64,000 nucleotides of DNA from NCBI GenBank assembly GCA_044507605.1, contig JBIQJI010000018.1, positions 25,998 to 89,997 on the forward strand, in the 5' to 3' direction. Numbering within the stretch: position 1 is the stretch's first letter; the number at the start of each line of letters is the position of its first letter. The notes under the pieces are model-generated. The model made no database searches. It was not told where the DNA came from and saw nothing but the letters and a program-made list of their open reading frames with translations. Below are positions 1-8,560 of this stretch, one piece after another. Made by a program: the position numbers and the translations under genes. The DNA comes from Thermopolyspora sp044507605. GTDB lineage: Bacteria; Actinomycetota; Actinomycetes; Streptosporangiales; Streptosporangiaceae.

Positions 1-90
1 AGCGGTCCGCAAGGTCCGCGCGCTGTCATGTACGTCGCGGGCGCGCTCGTCGCGGGCCCGCGACGTACCCCCTCTCCCCCGGAGGCCCCC

Positions 91-642
91 TTGATCGCCC
101 TCGCCGTCGTCGGTCTGCTGCTCATCCTGTTGGTCATCGCTGCCGCGTCCGTCTACAACCGTCTCGTACGCGGCAGGGGGGCCGTCGAGAACGCGTGGGC
201 CCAGGTCGACGTGCAGCTCAAGCGCCGCCATGACCTGATCCCGAACCTGGTCGAGACGGTCAAGGGGTACGCCGCGCACGAGCGGCAGACGCTGGAGGCC
301 GTGGTGGCGGCCCGGGGGCAGGCCGTCGAGGCGCACGGCCCCCGCGAGCGGGCCGCCGCCGAGGAGCGGCTCACCGGCGCGCTGCGGGGCCTGCTCGCGG
401 TCGCCGAGTCGTACCCCGCCCTTCAGGCCGGGCGGCAGTTCACCGCCCTGCAGGAGGAGCTGGCCACGGCCGAGAACCGCATCGCCTACGCGCGGCAGTA
501 CTACAACGACGCGGTGCTGGCCTACAACAACGCCATCCGCACCGTCCCCACGAACATCATCGCCGGCCTGACCGGGTTCGAACCGGGAGAGTACTTCGCG
601 GCCGATGGTGACGAGCGCGGCCCGGTCCAGGTCCGGTTCTGA
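91..642 (+). CDS. lemA: LemA family membrane-anchored protein
   Basis: LemA proteins have one N-terminal membrane helix and a long helical domain exposed outside the membrane; their biochemical role is poorly defined. Here a hydrophobic helix (about residues 2-22) is followed by the family core: NRLVRGRGAVENAWAQVDVQ, RRHDLIPNLVETVKGYA and, near the end, ENRIAYARQYYNDAVLAYN. I place the start at the TTG at 91 because GGAGG sits 5 nt upstream and the helix follows directly; an in-frame ATG at 28 would add a proline-rich stretch unlike the family. The product is 183 aa, normal for LemA. The stop overlaps the ATG of the DUF2207 gene by one base, so the two are probably co-translated. Confidence 0.93.
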   Translation: MIALAVVGLLLILLVIAAASVYNRLVRGRGAVENAWAQVDVQLKRRHDLIPNLVETVKGYAAHERQTLEAVVAARGQAVEAHGPRERAAAEERLTGALRGLLAVAESYPALQAGRQFTALQEELATAENRIAYARQYYNDAVLAYNNAIRTVPTNIIAGLTGFEPGEYFAADGDERGPVQVRF

Positions 643-2081
643 TGATCTGGGTGTTCGTCGCGGCCGCCGCGGTCGCGCTCTGGCTGATCCTGCTCGCCGC
701 GCTCGCGTTCGCCACCCGCGACCCCGCCATCACCGCCGCCCCCGCCACGGCCGAGCTCGGCCCGGAGTCCCCGGCGATCGTCGACCTCGTCACCGGAGGC
801 TGGCGCCTCTGCGAGGAGGCCGCGGCGGCCACCCTGCTCGACCTGGCCGCCAAGGGAGTCGTGCGGATCGAGGAGATCGGCCCCGAGCTGTCGCTCGTGC
901 GGCTCGGCCGCGCCGACGTGCCGCTGACACCGTACGAGCGGATGGTCCTCGACCACGTCAGGTCGCTCGCCACCCCCGACGGCGTGGTCGCCACGGGCGC
1001 CCTCGCCGAGGGAGCGCGGAACCTGGGTCGATGGTGGCGGAGCTTCCGCCGGAAGGTCATCGCCGAGGCGCGCCGTCAGGGCCTGTCGCGGGCGCGCTGG
1101 AACCGCGCGCAGGCCGCGCTGCTCACGGTCGCGGCCGGGCCACCGGCGGCCGTCGCCGGTTTCGCGGCGCACCTGCTGGCGGGCGAGGGCGAGGACCCCG
1201 GGCCCGGCGTCGGGATCGTGGTGTTCGGCGCGCTGCTCGCCCTGATGGGGCGGCTGAACGGCGAGCGGGGCACCGCGCGCGGCGCCCAGGTGGCCGGGCG
1301 CTGGCTGGGGGTGCGCGCCCATCTGGCCGGCAACGAGCGCTTCGCCGAGCAGCCGGCCGCGGCGGTCACGATCTGGGGCCGGCACCTCGCGTACGCCGCC
1401 GCGCTCGGCCTCGCGCCGCGGGCCGTCACCGGCCTGCCCATCAGCACCCCCGCCGACGACAACCGGGCCTGGTCGGACTACGGCGGCATGTGGCACCGCG
1501 TGCACGTGACCTACCCCCGGCGGCTGCTGCGCGGCCTGCCGCCCGCCACCGCCGTCCTGCGGGGCCTCGCCGCCGGCGCCGTGATCGGATTCTGGGTCTG
1601 GGTCGGCGGGGTGGTGGCGGCGGCCTTCGACGTGTGGCCCGACTCGCTCCGGACGCCCACCGCGCTGCTGGCGGGAGGCGCCGTCGCCGCGCTGCCCATC
1701 GCGTACGCCGTCATGGACCTGACGTCGCCGGTCGAGACGCAGGGCCGGATCGTGCGGCTGCGGCGCCGCCGGGCCGGTGGCGACTCCCGCAACCCGAAGT
1801 ACGCCTACTGGGTGGCCATCGACGACGGCAGGCACCGCGACGTGACGGCGCTCGGCATCGCCGAGGCGGCGTTCGAGCCGCTGCGCGAGGGCGACATCGT
1901 CGTCGCCCGCGCCGGGCGCAGGCTGGGCTGGGTCACCGGCATCGAGATCGTGCGCAGGGCCCGGCCGAGCGGCGGCACCTACGACGACACGGCCGAGCCG
2001 CGTATCGACGCCCCTGCCAGCCTCGGCGAGGTGCGGCCGTTCGGCCGGACGCGCCGTGCGCGGCGCGGCGGCGACACGTGA
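642..2081 (+). CDS. DUF2207-type multi-spanning membrane protein
   Basis: A 479-aa membrane protein translationally coupled to LemA (TGATG overlap). It has an N-terminal helix (about 2-24), a helical pair near residues 160-200 and another pair near 310-360. Between them lies a soluble part that resembles the C-terminal half of DUF2207 proteins: a stretch with AAAATLLDLAAKGVVRIEEI (winged-helix-like) and LTPYERMVLDHV. LemA and DUF2207 genes commonly sit together, which supports the call. The large extracellular N-terminal domain of full-length DUF2207 proteins is missing, so this is a short version. The C-terminus carries a small beta-rich segment with a basic tail. Function is unknown. Confidence 0.75.
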   Translation: MIWVFVAAAAVALWLILLAALAFATRDPAITAAPATAELGPESPAIVDLVTGGWRLCEEAAAATLLDLAAKGVVRIEEIGPELSLVRLGRADVPLTPYERMVLDHVRSLATPDGVVATGALAEGARNLGRWWRSFRRKVIAEARRQGLSRARWNRAQAALLTVAAGPPAAVAGFAAHLLAGEGEDPGPGVGIVVFGALLALMGRLNGERGTARGAQVAGRWLGVRAHLAGNERFAEQPAAAVTIWGRHLAYAAALGLAPRAVTGLPISTPADDNRAWSDYGGMWHRVHVTYPRRLLRGLPPATAVLRGLAAGAVIGFWVWVGGVVAAAFDVWPDSLRTPTALLAGGAVAALPIAYAVMDLTSPVETQGRIVRLRRRRAGGDSRNPKYAYWVAIDDGRHRDVTALGIAEAAFEPLREGDIVVARAGRRLGWVTGIEIVRRARPSGGTYDDTAEPRIDAPASLGEVRPFGRTRRARRGGDT

Positions 2082-2093
2082 GAGGGTCGGCAC

Positions 2094-3161
2094 GTGCACA
2101 CCGCTCTCGAACTGCTCATCGAGCTGGCCCGTCGGTTCGCCTTCGGCGACGTCGGCGTGCTGGCACCGCTCGTCGCCGGGGCCGAGGCGCGGCGGGTGAC
2201 CAGGGTGTGCGAGTTCGGCCAGCGGCTGCTCAGCCTCGACGCCGAGGACTTCGCGACCGGCGGCGACGCCGTCCCCGCCGAGCTGCGCAGGCAGGCCCGG
2301 GCGTGCCACATGCCGCAGACGCCGCGGGAACGGCCGCGGGGCGCGCTGGCCTCGCTGCGGCCGGCGTACGGGCTGCTCCTGGAGGTGATCGAGGTGCGGT
2401 GGCGGCGCGGGGAGCCGGGCCTGGCGGTGGCCGCACTGCACATCGCCGCCGAGTACCTGCCGCTGCTGGCGTTCGAGCCGGTGCTGGGGCACGCGGGCGA
2501 CCCGGCCCGCTGGCCGGCCGGGCTGCGCGCCGTGGGCAGCAGGTTCGGCGTGCCGGATTCCTCCGCGCACGGCCGCACCGGCGCCCGGGACGGCTCGCCG
2601 GCGGGCCCTCGGCCCGGCTCCGCCGCGTGCGCCCACAACCGGGCGGAGCGGTCGGCCGCCGAGCGGACGCTCCGGGTCGCGGCCGAGCCCGGGCCCGGCT
2701 GGCGGGCCTACCTCGACCGGCAGCACAGCCTGGTCGCCGACGCGCTGTCGACCTGCGTCTCCCGATGCCGCCACCCCTGCACGGCCATGGACTGGGTCGA
2801 GCCGGCGGCCCGGGCCGATCTCGCGCTGCGCTGCACGGTCGCCCGGGCCTTCGCCGACTCGCCGCTGGTGCGGCTGCGGCACGCGGCCCCGGTCGGGCAC
2901 GGCTTCGGCGTGCCTTCCACCGACGAGGTGCTGGAGGCGTGGGAGCGCAGCCGGGCCCGGCTGGACAAGGACGAGGTGGGCCATCAGGCCACCGTCGACG
3001 ACGGGTTTCCGCTGCCGGGCCTGCCGAGCCTGTTCTCGGCGATCGCGGCCGCCCCCATCAAGCCGGCGTCCCTGCTGGCGGGCACCGTCGAGCACCTCGT
3101 CGCGCTGCTCGCCGGCCTGCCCTCCGGCCCGTCCTCCGGCACGGAGCCGGGTGCGGGCTGA
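2094..3161 (+). CDS. hypothetical protein, alpha-helical, unrecognised
   Basis: A 355-aa protein I do not recognise. It starts at a GTG 12 nt after the upstream stop, so it is probably the third gene of the LemA transcript. It is Ala/Arg/Leu-rich and mostly helical, with no signal peptide or membrane segment. It contains several scattered cysteines and histidines, including CVSRCRHPC around residue 220. A Gly/Ser/Arg-rich low-complexity stretch near residues 155-185 separates two helical halves. Third-position GC bias is right for this frame and the opposite-strand reading frames lack any domain, which is why I accept it. Confidence 0.6.
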   Translation: MHTALELLIELARRFAFGDVGVLAPLVAGAEARRVTRVCEFGQRLLSLDAEDFATGGDAVPAELRRQARACHMPQTPRERPRGALASLRPAYGLLLEVIEVRWRRGEPGLAVAALHIAAEYLPLLAFEPVLGHAGDPARWPAGLRAVGSRFGVPDSSAHGRTGARDGSPAGPRPGSAACAHNRAERSAAERTLRVAAEPGPGWRAYLDRQHSLVADALSTCVSRCRHPCTAMDWVEPAARADLALRCTVARAFADSPLVRLRHAAPVGHGFGVPSTDEVLEAWERSRARLDKDEVGHQATVDDGFPLPGLPSLFSAIAAAPIKPASLLAGTVEHLVALLAGLPSGPSSGTEPGAG

Positions 3162-3200
3162 GCGGCCGCTCTCGCCGCATCTCGCCGCCTCTCGCGTGCC

Positions 3201-3563
3201 TCAGCGGGCGACCGAGCAGAGCTGGGCGACGCCGCGCAGGACGGCGTCGGCGAGCCGGCCGGCGCGCATCGACGTGGCGATGGCGGCGGCGGCGAGACGG
3301 CACCGCGCGTCCGGCAGCAGCCGCCGGGCCACCTCGCCCGTCACGAGCTCCAGGGCCCGGCCCCCGGTGTCCAGGTAGATCAGCACGGCACGCGGCGCGT
3401 CGTCGCCCAGCGCGGCGTGCAGGCGCTCGGCGAAATGCCGCCGCGGGCCCTCGGGCGCGCCGACGTACAGGGCGAACCGCAGCCGGGTGCGGCGCTCGGC
3501 CATGGCGAGCGCGACCTTGATGTCGTCGGTCTCCAGCGCTGACAGCGTGTGCCTGCCGTCCAT
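3201..3563 (-). CDS. DUF5130 family protein (TPM-like fold)
   Basis: A 120-aa actinobacterial protein. The pattern RLRFALYVG...FAERLHAAL followed by a short strand (AVLIYLDTGGRALELVTG) and helices carrying ARRLLPDARCRLAAAAIA matches DUF5130, which is related to the TPM fold. No membrane segment is visible, so it is probably cytoplasmic or peripheral. The function of the family is not known. A weak ribosome site (AAGGG) lies upstream of the ATG. It converges on the hypothetical gene at 2094-3161. Confidence 0.75.
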   Translation of the reverse strand: MDGRHTLSALETDDIKVALAMAERRTRLRFALYVGAPEGPRRHFAERLHAALGDDAPRAVLIYLDTGGRALELVTGEVARRLLPDARCRLAAAAIATSMRAGRLADAVLRGVAQLCSVAR

Positions 3564-3624
3564 CCCCGATCACCCTTCGGCCCGCCGGCACGGCCGGCCA
3601 TCGCACCCCTCGCGGGGGCCCGCA

Positions 3625-3876
3625 TCACCATGTCGCCGACGCGCCGCCCACGCGCCTGCCCGGCTCGGCGGTCTCGGCGAGCACCGCCCAGTCGGCGCCG
3701 CGCACCCCGCCGCGGCCCGGCCCGCCGCCGCGGGGCCCGCCCAGCCGCGTCTCCCCGGAGCGGGCGCCGCGGCCGGAGCCCATGCCTCCAGCGGCGAGCA
3801 CCGGCAGACCGATCAGGACGAACAGGCCGCCGGAGACACCGATGAGCCACGCGATGATGCCGAATGCGCCGGTCAC
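3625..3876 (-). CDS. possible small membrane protein
   Basis: An 83-aa reading frame with one or two hydrophobic helices at the N-terminus (starting MTGAFGIIAWLIGVSGG) and a Gly/Arg-rich tail. Its GTG start has no convincing ribosome site, and I recognise no family. It lies on the same strand upstream of the DUF5130 gene and could be co-transcribed. It could equally be chance coding in GC-rich DNA; the hydrophobic N-terminus followed by a basic cytoplasmic tail is the only positive sign. Confidence 0.35.
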   Translation of the reverse strand: MTGAFGIIAWLIGVSGGLFVLIGLPVLAAGGMGSGRGARSGETRLGGPRGGGPGRGGVRGADWAVLAETAEPGRRVGGASATW

Positions 3877-4008
3877 ACAGGGTGGCTACCCACGGTTCGG
3901 CGCCCCTCACCGGCGGCGGCCGGCCGCAGGACACGCCATGGTGGACCGGCGTCGGTTGGGGTACAGTGAGCGATCCGGCACTCATCAGGGCCGTACTTCG
4001 CCGTGCGG

Positions 4009-4020
4009 AAAAGTACTTTT
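4009..4020. promoter_or_regulatory. 12-bp perfect palindrome upstream of the NERD gene
   Basis: AAAAGTACTTTT is a perfect palindrome. A second GTACTT lies just upstream (3993-3998), so GTACTT and AAGTAC also form a 6-bp inverted repeat. A TATACA element near 4076 could be the -10 box of the following gene. The AT-richness stands out in this GC-rich region and suggests an operator or promoter element. Confidence 0.4.
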
Positions 4021-4111
4021 ATACCCGCGCTCAAGAGACGACAAGCGGGGGACCACGGCTACAAAAGTGTGAACTATACAACACTAGGCATGGGTTGCCG
4101 CTTCGACTACC

Positions 4112-4933
4112 GTGAGTGACGTGGATTCCGGCCTAGAACCAGACGATGGTAACAATACGTCACCAATTTGGGTCAGCGACCGCCCCGAAACAGAGCGGCC
4201 GGCGGCCCCGAAGTCGACGTATGCCCCGGTCGAGCGCGCCTCGCTCGCCGTCCTGCTCCGAAAGCCGGAATATCGACATCTGCTGCATCGCGTCACCATC
4301 GCCGCGATCACGGGAGTGATCGCGGGCATCCTGTTGAGCAGCTGGCGACTCGGCGTCACCGCGGCCGTCCTCGCCGCGATCGCCCACATGGTCCACCGGT
4401 CCCGCAGCGCCTCGTCGGTGCCGGCATGGCGCCGCTCGTCGGTCGCCGAGCGGCGCACCGAGGCCCAGCTCAAAAAGCTCGAACGCAGCGGCTTCCGCAC
4501 CCTGCACGCCCGCGCGATCCCCGGCAGCGACGCCCAGATCGACCACCTGGTCATCGGCCCCACCGGCGTCTACGCCGTCGACTCCGAAAAGTGGGACAAG
4601 CGGCTGCCGGTGCGCGTGCAGTCGCACCGCAAGCTGTTCCACGGCCCGTTCAACCAGAAGGAGCGGCTCGACGAGGCCCGCTGGGAGGCCGCCCAGGCGA
4701 GCGAGCTGATCAGCAAGAGCCTGAACCGCCAGATCACCGTGGTGCCGTCGCTGGCCATCTACGGGCCGAAGATCCCCTGGCGCATCCTCAACGTGCGCGA
4801 CGTCGACGTCTTCGACGGCGGCCAGGTCCGCAGGTGGATCACCAAGCGCGAGCGCTCGCTGAGCGACGTCGAGATGGAGAAGATCTACTCGGCGGCCGAG
4901 CAGGTGCTGCCCTCCCGGTACGCCGACCACTGA
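4112..4933 (+). CDS. NERD-domain membrane protein
   Basis: A 273-aa protein with two adjacent membrane helices (about residues 62-97) followed by a NERD (nuclease-related) domain. The NERD signature is visible in AQLKKLERSGFRTLHAR, then DAQIDHLVIGPTGVYAVDSE, which carries the conserved Asp in the D-H-L-V-I-G-P-G motif, and a KWDKR strand. Family knowledge: NERD is related to restriction-endonuclease-like folds, but most members have no shown activity. The start is a GTG without a clear ribosome site. A strong hairpin follows the gene, so it looks monocistronic. Confidence 0.85.
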   Translation: MSDVDSGLEPDDGNNTSPIWVSDRPETERPAAPKSTYAPVERASLAVLLRKPEYRHLLHRVTIAAITGVIAGILLSSWRLGVTAAVLAAIAHMVHRSRSASSVPAWRRSSVAERRTEAQLKKLERSGFRTLHARAIPGSDAQIDHLVIGPTGVYAVDSEKWDKRLPVRVQSHRKLFHGPFNQKERLDEARWEAAQASELISKSLNRQITVVPSLAIYGPKIPWRILNVRDVDVFDGGQVRRWITKRERSLSDVEMEKIYSAAEQVLPSRYADH

Positions 4934-4971
4934 CTGCCCGCCGAACCCCGCCGGAGCGACGCCGCCGGCCC

Positions 4972-4998
4972 GGCCGGTGATCCCCGCGATCACCGGCC
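4972..4998 (+). terminator. hairpin after the NERD gene
   Basis: Perfect 11-bp inverted repeat GGCCGGTGATC / GATCACCGGCC with a 5-nt loop, starting 38 nt after the NERD stop. It is followed by a short mixed tract (TTCCGATGTCT) and not a U-run, as is common for actinobacterial terminators. Confidence 0.75.
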
Positions 4999-5069
4999 TT
5001 CCGATGTCTCATGTCCGTGGAGCCGGTCGTACCATTTGAAGACTCGACTCTTCGATGGGAGAAAGCGCC

Positions 5070-6920
5070 ATGCCCGCCCTCCGGTCTCGTACGGTCACCC
5101 ACGGCAGAAACATGGCCGGTGCCCGGGCCCTGCTCCGGGCGACCGGTGTAGCCGGCAGCGACTTCGGCAAGCCGATCATCGCGGTGGCCAACAGCTTCAC
5201 CCAGTTCGTGCCCGGTCACGTGCATCTGCGCGAGGTCGGCGACGTGGTGGCCCAGGCGATCCGTGAGGCCGGCGCGATCCCCCGCGAGTTCAACACGATC
5301 GCCGTCGACGACGGCATCGCGATGGGCCACGGCGGCATGCTCTACTCCCTGCCGAGCCGTGAGCTGATCGCCGACGCGGTGGAGTACATGGTCAACGCCC
5401 ACTGCGCCGACGCGCTGGTGTGCGTCTCCAACTGCGACAAGATCACTCCGGGCATGCTGCTGGCCGCCCTGCGGCTCAACATTCCCACGGTCTTCGTCTC
5501 CGGCGGGCCGATGGAGGCCGGCAAGGTCGGCGACCCGTCGGCGCCGGCCCGCAAGCTCGACCTGATCGACCCGATGATCGCGTCCGCCGACGACGACGTC
5601 TCCGACGCCGAGCTGCTGGAGATGGAGGAGAACGCCTGCCCGACCTGCGGCTCGTGCTCGGGCATGTTCACCGCCAACTCGATGAACTGCCTCACCGAGG
5701 CGATCGGCCTCGCGCTGCCCGGCAACGGCACCACGCTGGCCACCCATGTGGCGCGCAAGGGGTTGTTCGAGCGGGCCGGGCGCCAGATCGTCGAGCTGGC
5801 CAGGCGCTACTACGAAGACGACGACGCGTCGGTGCTGCCGCGCAGCATCGCCACGCGCGACGCGTTCGAGAACGCCATGGCGCTCGACGTGGCGATGGGC
5901 GGATCGACCAACACGATCCTGCACCTGCTCGCCGCCGCCCATGAGGCGGGCGTCGACTTCGGGCTCAAGGACATCAACGAGCTGTCGCTGCGGGTGCCCT
6001 GCCTGTGCAAGGTCGCGCCGTCCACGGCGAAGTACCACGTCGAGGACGTGCACCGGGCCGGCGGCATCCCCGCCATCCTCGGCGAGCTCGACCGGGCGGG
6101 TCTGCTGCACCGCGACGTCCACACGATCCACCAGCGCACGCTGGGCGACTACATCGCCGCCTGGGACCCCAAGTCGCCGACGGTGCTGCCCGAGGCGCTG
6201 GAGCTGTGGCACGCCGCGCCGGGCAACAGGCGCACCGTCAAGCCCTACTCCCAGCAGGCCCGTTGGCAGACGCTCGACCTCGACCGCGCCGAAGGCTGCG
6301 TGCGCGACCTCGACCACGCCTACTCCACCGACGGCGGGCTCGCCGTCCTGTACGGCAACATCGCGCGTGACGGCGCGGTGGTCAAGACCGCCGGCGTCGA
6401 CGAGTCGATCTGGCGTTTCACCGGCCCGGCGGTCGTGTTCGAGTCGCAGGACGCCGCGGTGGAGGGCATTCTCGGCGGCAAGGTCAAGGCCGGCGACGTG
6501 GTGGTGATCCGGTACGAAGGCCCCAAGGGCGGCCCGGGCATGCAGGAGATGCTCTACCCCACGAGCTTCCTGAAGGGCAGGGGCCTCGGCAAGGTCTGCG
6601 CCTTGATCACCGACGGCCGCTTCTCCGGTGGCACCAGCGGGCTGTCCATCGGCCACGCCTCGCCCGAGGCGGCCGAGGGCGGAGACATCGCGCTGGTGCG
6701 CGACGGCGACATCATCGAGATCGACATCCCGGCCCGCTCGCTGGAGCTGAAGGTGCCCGAGGCCGAGCTCACGGCGCGCCGCGAGGAACTGCTCGCCGGC
6801 CACGGCTACCGGCCGGTCGATCGGCAGCGCCCGGTCTCGGCCGCGCTGCAGGCCTACGCCGCGATGACGACCTCGGCCTCCACCGGAGCGTCCCGCGATC
6901 TCACCCAGCTGAGCCGCTGA
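5070..6920 (+). CDS. ilvD: dihydroxy-acid dehydratase
   Basis: Catalyses dehydration of 2,3-dihydroxy-isovalerate and -methylvalerate in valine/isoleucine synthesis; cytoplasmic iron-sulfur enzyme. The N-terminus RTVTHGRNMAGARALLRATG, the SNCDKITPGM cysteine motif and ACPTCGSCSGMFTANSMNC are diagnostic, with GRFSGGTSGLSIGHASPEAA near the end. I start at the ATG at 5070: GGGAGAAAG precedes it and the length becomes 616 aa, the E. coli IlvD length. Near the N-terminus the sequence reads FTQFVPGHVHL as in the E. coli type. The residue that is a third cluster cysteine in mycobacterial/plant enzymes is Gly here, suggesting the E. coli-like cluster type (from family knowledge). It stands alone, away from other ilv genes. 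Confidence 0.97.
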   Translation: MPALRSRTVTHGRNMAGARALLRATGVAGSDFGKPIIAVANSFTQFVPGHVHLREVGDVVAQAIREAGAIPREFNTIAVDDGIAMGHGGMLYSLPSRELIADAVEYMVNAHCADALVCVSNCDKITPGMLLAALRLNIPTVFVSGGPMEAGKVGDPSAPARKLDLIDPMIASADDDVSDAELLEMEENACPTCGSCSGMFTANSMNCLTEAIGLALPGNGTTLATHVARKGLFERAGRQIVELARRYYEDDDASVLPRSIATRDAFENAMALDVAMGGSTNTILHLLAAAHEAGVDFGLKDINELSLRVPCLCKVAPSTAKYHVEDVHRAGGIPAILGELDRAGLLHRDVHTIHQRTLGDYIAAWDPKSPTVLPEALELWHAAPGNRRTVKPYSQQARWQTLDLDRAEGCVRDLDHAYSTDGGLAVLYGNIARDGAVVKTAGVDESIWRFTGPAVVFESQDAAVEGILGGKVKAGDVVVIRYEGPKGGPGMQEMLYPTSFLKGRGLGKVCALITDGRFSGGTSGLSIGHASPEAAEGGDIALVRDGDIIEIDIPARSLELKVPEAELTARREELLAGHGYRPVDRQRPVSAALQAYAAMTTSASTGASRDLTQLSR

Positions 6921-6983
6921 CCGGGCGGCCGGCACGGCGGTCCGACCCGATAACAGGTTCGAAGAAATGTCGGTGCCGGGAGC

Positions 6984-6995
6984 TATCGTTGCCCT
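6984..6995 (+). promoter_or_regulatory. -10 element for leaderless WYL transcript
   Basis: TATCGT followed by 6 nt (TGCCCT) and then the ATG. No ribosome site is present, so transcription probably begins at or next to the start codon. The ZIP transporter gene has a near-identical sequence at its start. Confidence 0.6.
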
Positions 6996-7529
6996 ATGGC
7001 AACGAAGCACAGCGCCGTCACGCCGCTCGGGCGCAGCGCCGTCCTGCCCGAGCCCGGCGCCACGCCGCTGACCCCCGCCGAGATCGCCGCCCTCGCCCTG
7101 TCGCTCGCCCATCTGGGCGCCGGCCCGCAGTCCGTGACCGCGCGTCGCGGGCTGCGGCAGGTCTTCGCCCACCTGAACATCCACGATGTCGACGTCGCCA
7201 TCACCCTGGCGACCCTGACCACACCGCTCGACTTCGACGTGGCGTGCCGCGCCAGGATCATCGCGGGCGCCATCACCGGCCGGCTCGTGGTGCGGCTGCG
7301 CTACGCCGACGCCGGTGGCCAGGTCACCACGCGCGACGTCGAGCCGGTCACCTGCCTGGTGCACCGCGACCACTGGTACCTCGTGGGCTGGTGTCGCATG
7401 CGCCGCTCGATCCGGGCCTTCCGCTTCGATCGGCTGCTGGCGGTCGAGCCGACCGATCTACCGGCCCGGCCCCACATGCCCGACCGCTTCCTGCCCTTCC
7501 AGCGACGCCGCCGCAGGGCGGCGGCCTGA
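6996..7529 (+). CDS. WYL-domain protein without HTH
   Basis: A 177-aa protein whose C-terminal half is a WYL domain: RLVVRLRYADAGG, DVEPVTCLVHRDHWYLVGWC (with the W-Y-L triad) and an SIRAFRFDRLLAVEPT strand. WYL domains sense ligands, probably nucleic acids, and usually follow a DNA-binding HTH. Here the N-terminal 80 residues are helical but show no clear HTH, so this is a short stand-alone form. It ends in an Arg-rich tail (RRRRRAAA) that could bind nucleic acid. The start is leaderless. It lies downstream of ilvD but has its own promoter. Confidence 0.8.
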   Translation: MATKHSAVTPLGRSAVLPEPGATPLTPAEIAALALSLAHLGAGPQSVTARRGLRQVFAHLNIHDVDVAITLATLTTPLDFDVACRARIIAGAITGRLVVRLRYADAGGQVTTRDVEPVTCLVHRDHWYLVGWCRMRRSIRAFRFDRLLAVEPTDLPARPHMPDRFLPFQRRRRRAAA

Positions 7530-7626
7530 GGGTGTCCGTCCTGCCGGCCACACCGGCCGACCGCACGGGCCGAAGGCGCCGGACCGGGCCGCACTGTTCG
7601 GCTCGGTCCGGTGGCTCCCACGGCAT

Positions 7627-7660
7627 GCCGGCACAGCACCACCGGCCGGCGCAGCACCAC
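7627..7660. repeat. 16-bp direct repeat in a convergent spacer
   Basis: GCCGGCACAGCACCAC at 7627-7642 is repeated as GCCGGCGCAGCACCAC at 7645-7660, with an 18-bp period. It lies in the non-coding spacer between the converging WYL and zinc-ribbon genes (7530-7807), where several GC-rich hairpins could act as a two-way terminator. No gene was seen in that spacer. Confidence 0.5.
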
Positions 7661-7807
7661 TAGGACGCGCGTCTCCAGGCGCGGTCACCCGGTCGAGCGG
7701 GGCCGTCGTAGCGCCGGCCGGGCCTCGCCCAGCGCGGGTCCGGCCAGCTGCGGGCCCGTTCAGCGGGCCTGTCCTGCAAACCTGGCAGGCGGGCGCGCCC
7801 GGGCCTG

Positions 7808-8026
7808 TCAGGAGCCGCAGCAGCCTCCGCCGCAGCAGCCGCCTCCCGAGCCGCCTCCCGCCGGGCGGGGGGCGGCCGCTGCGCCGGTGACGGCGACCGT
7901 CGACAGAAGCTTCACGGTGTCGTCGTGACCCTGCGGGCAGGAGGCCGGGTCGTTGGACGCCGACATGGGACGGGACACTTCGAACGTCGCTCCGCAGGCG
8001 CGGCAGCGGTAGTCATAGCGCGGCAC
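7808..8026 (-). CDS. FmdB-type small zinc-ribbon protein
   Basis: A 72-aa protein with a zinc ribbon: RYDYRCRACGATFEV supplies the first Cys pair and ASCPQGH the second set of ligands. The N-terminal half matches the FmdB family of putative regulatory proteins. The tail is Gly-rich and ends in a cysteine cluster (GGGCCGGGCCGS), as in many actinobacterial members; extra metal binding there is inference. The GTG start has TATCCT 6 nt upstream and no ribosome site, so the message is probably leaderless. Confidence 0.88.
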   Translation of the reverse strand: MPRYDYRCRACGATFEVSRPMSASNDPASCPQGHDDTVKLLSTVAVTGAAAAPRPAGGGSGGGCCGGGCCGS

Positions 8027-8032
8027 GAGACC

Positions 8033-8038
8033 AGGATA
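8033..8038 (-). promoter_or_regulatory. -10 element for leaderless zinc-ribbon transcript
   Basis: On the minus strand TATCCT is followed by GGTCTC and then the GTG start at 8026, without a ribosome site. Confidence 0.55.
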
Positions 8039-8050
8039 AGCCCTCGCAGG

Positions 8051-8560
8051 TCAGGCGGCCGACTGGTTGAGATAGGGCACCCACTGGGGATCACCGTCGA
8101 GTTGCGCGCCGATGAGCCGCCAGTGGGCGCCGCGCGGGACCACCGGGGCCACGCGTAACGTCCAGCCGAGTTCCTCCACCAGCCGGTCGGCCTTGCGGTG
8201 GTTGCACGGCATGCACGAGGCGACGCAGTTCTCCCACGTGTGCGGGCCGCCCCGCGACCGGGGGATCACGTGGTCGATGGTCTCGGCCCGCTGGCCGCAG
8301 TAGGCGCAGCGGAAGTCGTCACGCCGCATCAGAGCCGCCCGGGTCAGCGGGATGCGTGACCGGAACGGGATGCGGACGTATCGGCGTAGCCTGATCACCG
8401 AGGGCACGTCGAGGGTCCGCGTGGCCGACCGCAGCACCGCGCCACGCCGGTCACGATGCACCACGTCGGCCTTCTCGCGCAGCACGAGCACGACGGCCCG
8501 GTGCAGAGACAGCGTGGTAAGCGGCTCGTAGGTGGCGTTCAGCAGCAGCACCTGGCGCAT
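8051..8560 (-). CDS. HNH endonuclease-fold protein
   Basis: A 169-aa HNH protein of the type widespread in actinobacteria. The N-terminus (LLLNATYEPLTTLSLHRAVV) is the conserved lead-in. The nuclease core follows: CAYCG, TIDHVIPRSRGG, TWENCVASCMPCNHRK. These carry two Cys-x-x-Cys zinc pairs, the catalytic His after Asp, and the Asn of the HNH motif. A GGGGAGG ribosome site lies 9 nt upstream. Members are not phage-linked as a rule and the cellular role is unknown; no methylase or restriction partner sits nearby. Confidence 0.9.
   Translation of the reverse strand: MRQVLLLNATYEPLTTLSLHRAVVLVLREKADVVHRDRRGAVLRSATRTLDVPSVIRLRRYVRIPFRSRIPLTRAALMRRDDFRCAYCGQRAETIDHVIPRSRGGPHTWENCVASCMPCNHRKADRLVEELGWTLRVAPVVPRGAHWRLIGAQLDGDPQWVPYLNQSAA

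Noticed and set aside
570..590. GGGTTCGAACC sequence like a tRNA T-arm
   Set aside because: It lies inside lemA in frame and no anticodon or acceptor stem can be built around it.
522..3095. Very long open frame antisense to the LemA/DUF2207 genes
   Set aside because: Long antisense frames are expected in about 70% GC DNA with strong third-position bias; its translation is low-complexity Arg/Pro/Gly with no domain.
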